This document shows positions 4,759-5,000 of a stretch of 5,000 nt of DNA, one piece after another. Position 1 is the first letter of the stretch, and each line of letters starts with the position of its first letter. Location of the stretch: positions 1 through 5,000 of the forward strand of contig PWGY01000137.1 in NCBI GenBank assembly GCA_003554665.1, in the 5' to 3' direction. This stretch comes from Bacteroidales bacterium. Its GTDB lineage: Bacteria; Bacteroidota; Bacteroidia; Bacteroidales; UBA7960. Position numbers and translations under genes: made by a program. Below the pieces are notes generated by a model that saw only the letters and a program-made list of their open reading frames with translations, was not told where the DNA came from and made no database searches.

Positions 4759-5000
4759 ATGAAAGAGAAAATCGTCAGAATTGTTGAAGAAAATGGCAAA
4801 ACTGCGGAGCGTCTGATGGACATTCTGATTTCGGTACAAACCGATTTCGGATGCGTGTCGGATGAAGCCGTTGGCCTGATCGCTTCTGAGCTTGATATCT
4901 CGGAAGCGGAGGTGCAGCAAACAAAGTCCTTCTATCATTTTTTCACCAGCGAGCCGGTCGGCAAATATGCGGTATACCTTAACGAGGCTGTGGTGGCCGA
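4759..5000 (+). CDS. NuoE/HoxF-like diaphorase subunit, 3' end outside the window
   Basis: The first 80 residues of a protein with the thioredoxin-like NuoE (24 kDa) fold, found in complex I, in NAD-linked hydrogenases and in formate dehydrogenases, where it works beside the NADH/FMN-binding subunit. The helical N-terminus (IVEENGKTAERLMDILISVQTDFG, split by VSDEAVGLIASELDIS) and SFYHFFTSEPVGKY (57-70) are family hallmarks. In iron-sulfur NuoE proteins a Cys follows six residues after the GK lysine, and another five later. Here those positions are N75 and A80, so the usual 2Fe-2S ligands look absent, as in the N-terminal domain of HoxF-type fusions. It may therefore be the front of a longer diaphorase protein. 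The ATG at 4759 fits the family N-terminus. No Shine-Dalgarno sequence is seen. It is divergent from the signalling genes and probably heads a redox operon beyond the window. Confidence 0.82.
   Translation, partial: MKEKIVRIVEENGKTAERLMDILISVQTDFGCVSDEAVGLIASELDISEAEVQQTKSFYHFFTSEPVGKYAVYLNEAVVA

Noticed and set aside
4729..4938. A minus-strand frame overlapping the start of the NuoE/HoxF-like gene
   Set aside because: The opposite strand clearly encodes the conserved NuoE-fold sequence, so this is a shadow.
1..5000. CRISPR arrays, tRNA or rRNA genes, insertion sequences
   Set aside because: I saw no regularly spaced repeats, cloverleaf sequences, transposase-like proteins or terminal inverted repeats.

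Overview
The window looks like a chromosomal segment from a member of the Bacteroidota or a close relative. The supporting signs are two candidate promoters with the Bacteroidota-type -7 element TAnnTTTG, starts that mostly lack a Shine-Dalgarno sequence, A/T-rich intergenic DNA between genes of moderate GC, and an AraC-type regulator with the N-terminal fold common in that phylum. This placement is an inference from sequence style and not a database match.

Layout: the + strand opens with the 3' part of an AraC-family regulator (1-773) whose true start lies left of the window. It converges, across a short hairpin (773-800), on a minus-strand block of signalling genes. In transcription order, right to left, these are a stand-alone receiver protein (4374-3874), a very strong hairpin terminator (3865-3817), a membrane histidine kinase with a large Cache-type sensor domain (3758/3731-1956), and a cytoplasmic receiver-kinase protein (1923-805) 32 bases further on. 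A 384-base divergent regulatory region (4375-4758) separates this block from a + strand gene that runs off the right edge (4759-5000). That gene encodes the start of a NuoE/HoxF-like subunit, the family of NADH-linked dehydrogenase and hydrogenase diaphorase modules.

How the genes may work together: the Cache kinase should sense a ligand outside the cytoplasmic membrane and autophosphorylate at His391. The receiver-kinase has both an acceptor Asp65 and its own His159, and the small receiver has acceptor Asp56, so the three could form a branched phosphorelay. None of the three carries a DNA-binding or other recognisable output domain. The output may therefore be protein-protein contact, possibly with the divergently encoded redox enzyme, or may pass to a regulator outside the window.

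The most unusual points are: the divergent control region, where each candidate -7 element lies against or one base from its own palindrome; the receiver protein, which carries about 40 extra residues between its switch Ser and the Lys-Pro motif; the NuoE-like protein, which appears to lack the first two iron-sulfur cysteine ligands; and the near-perfect 22-bp terminator stem that cuts the signalling block into two transcription units.
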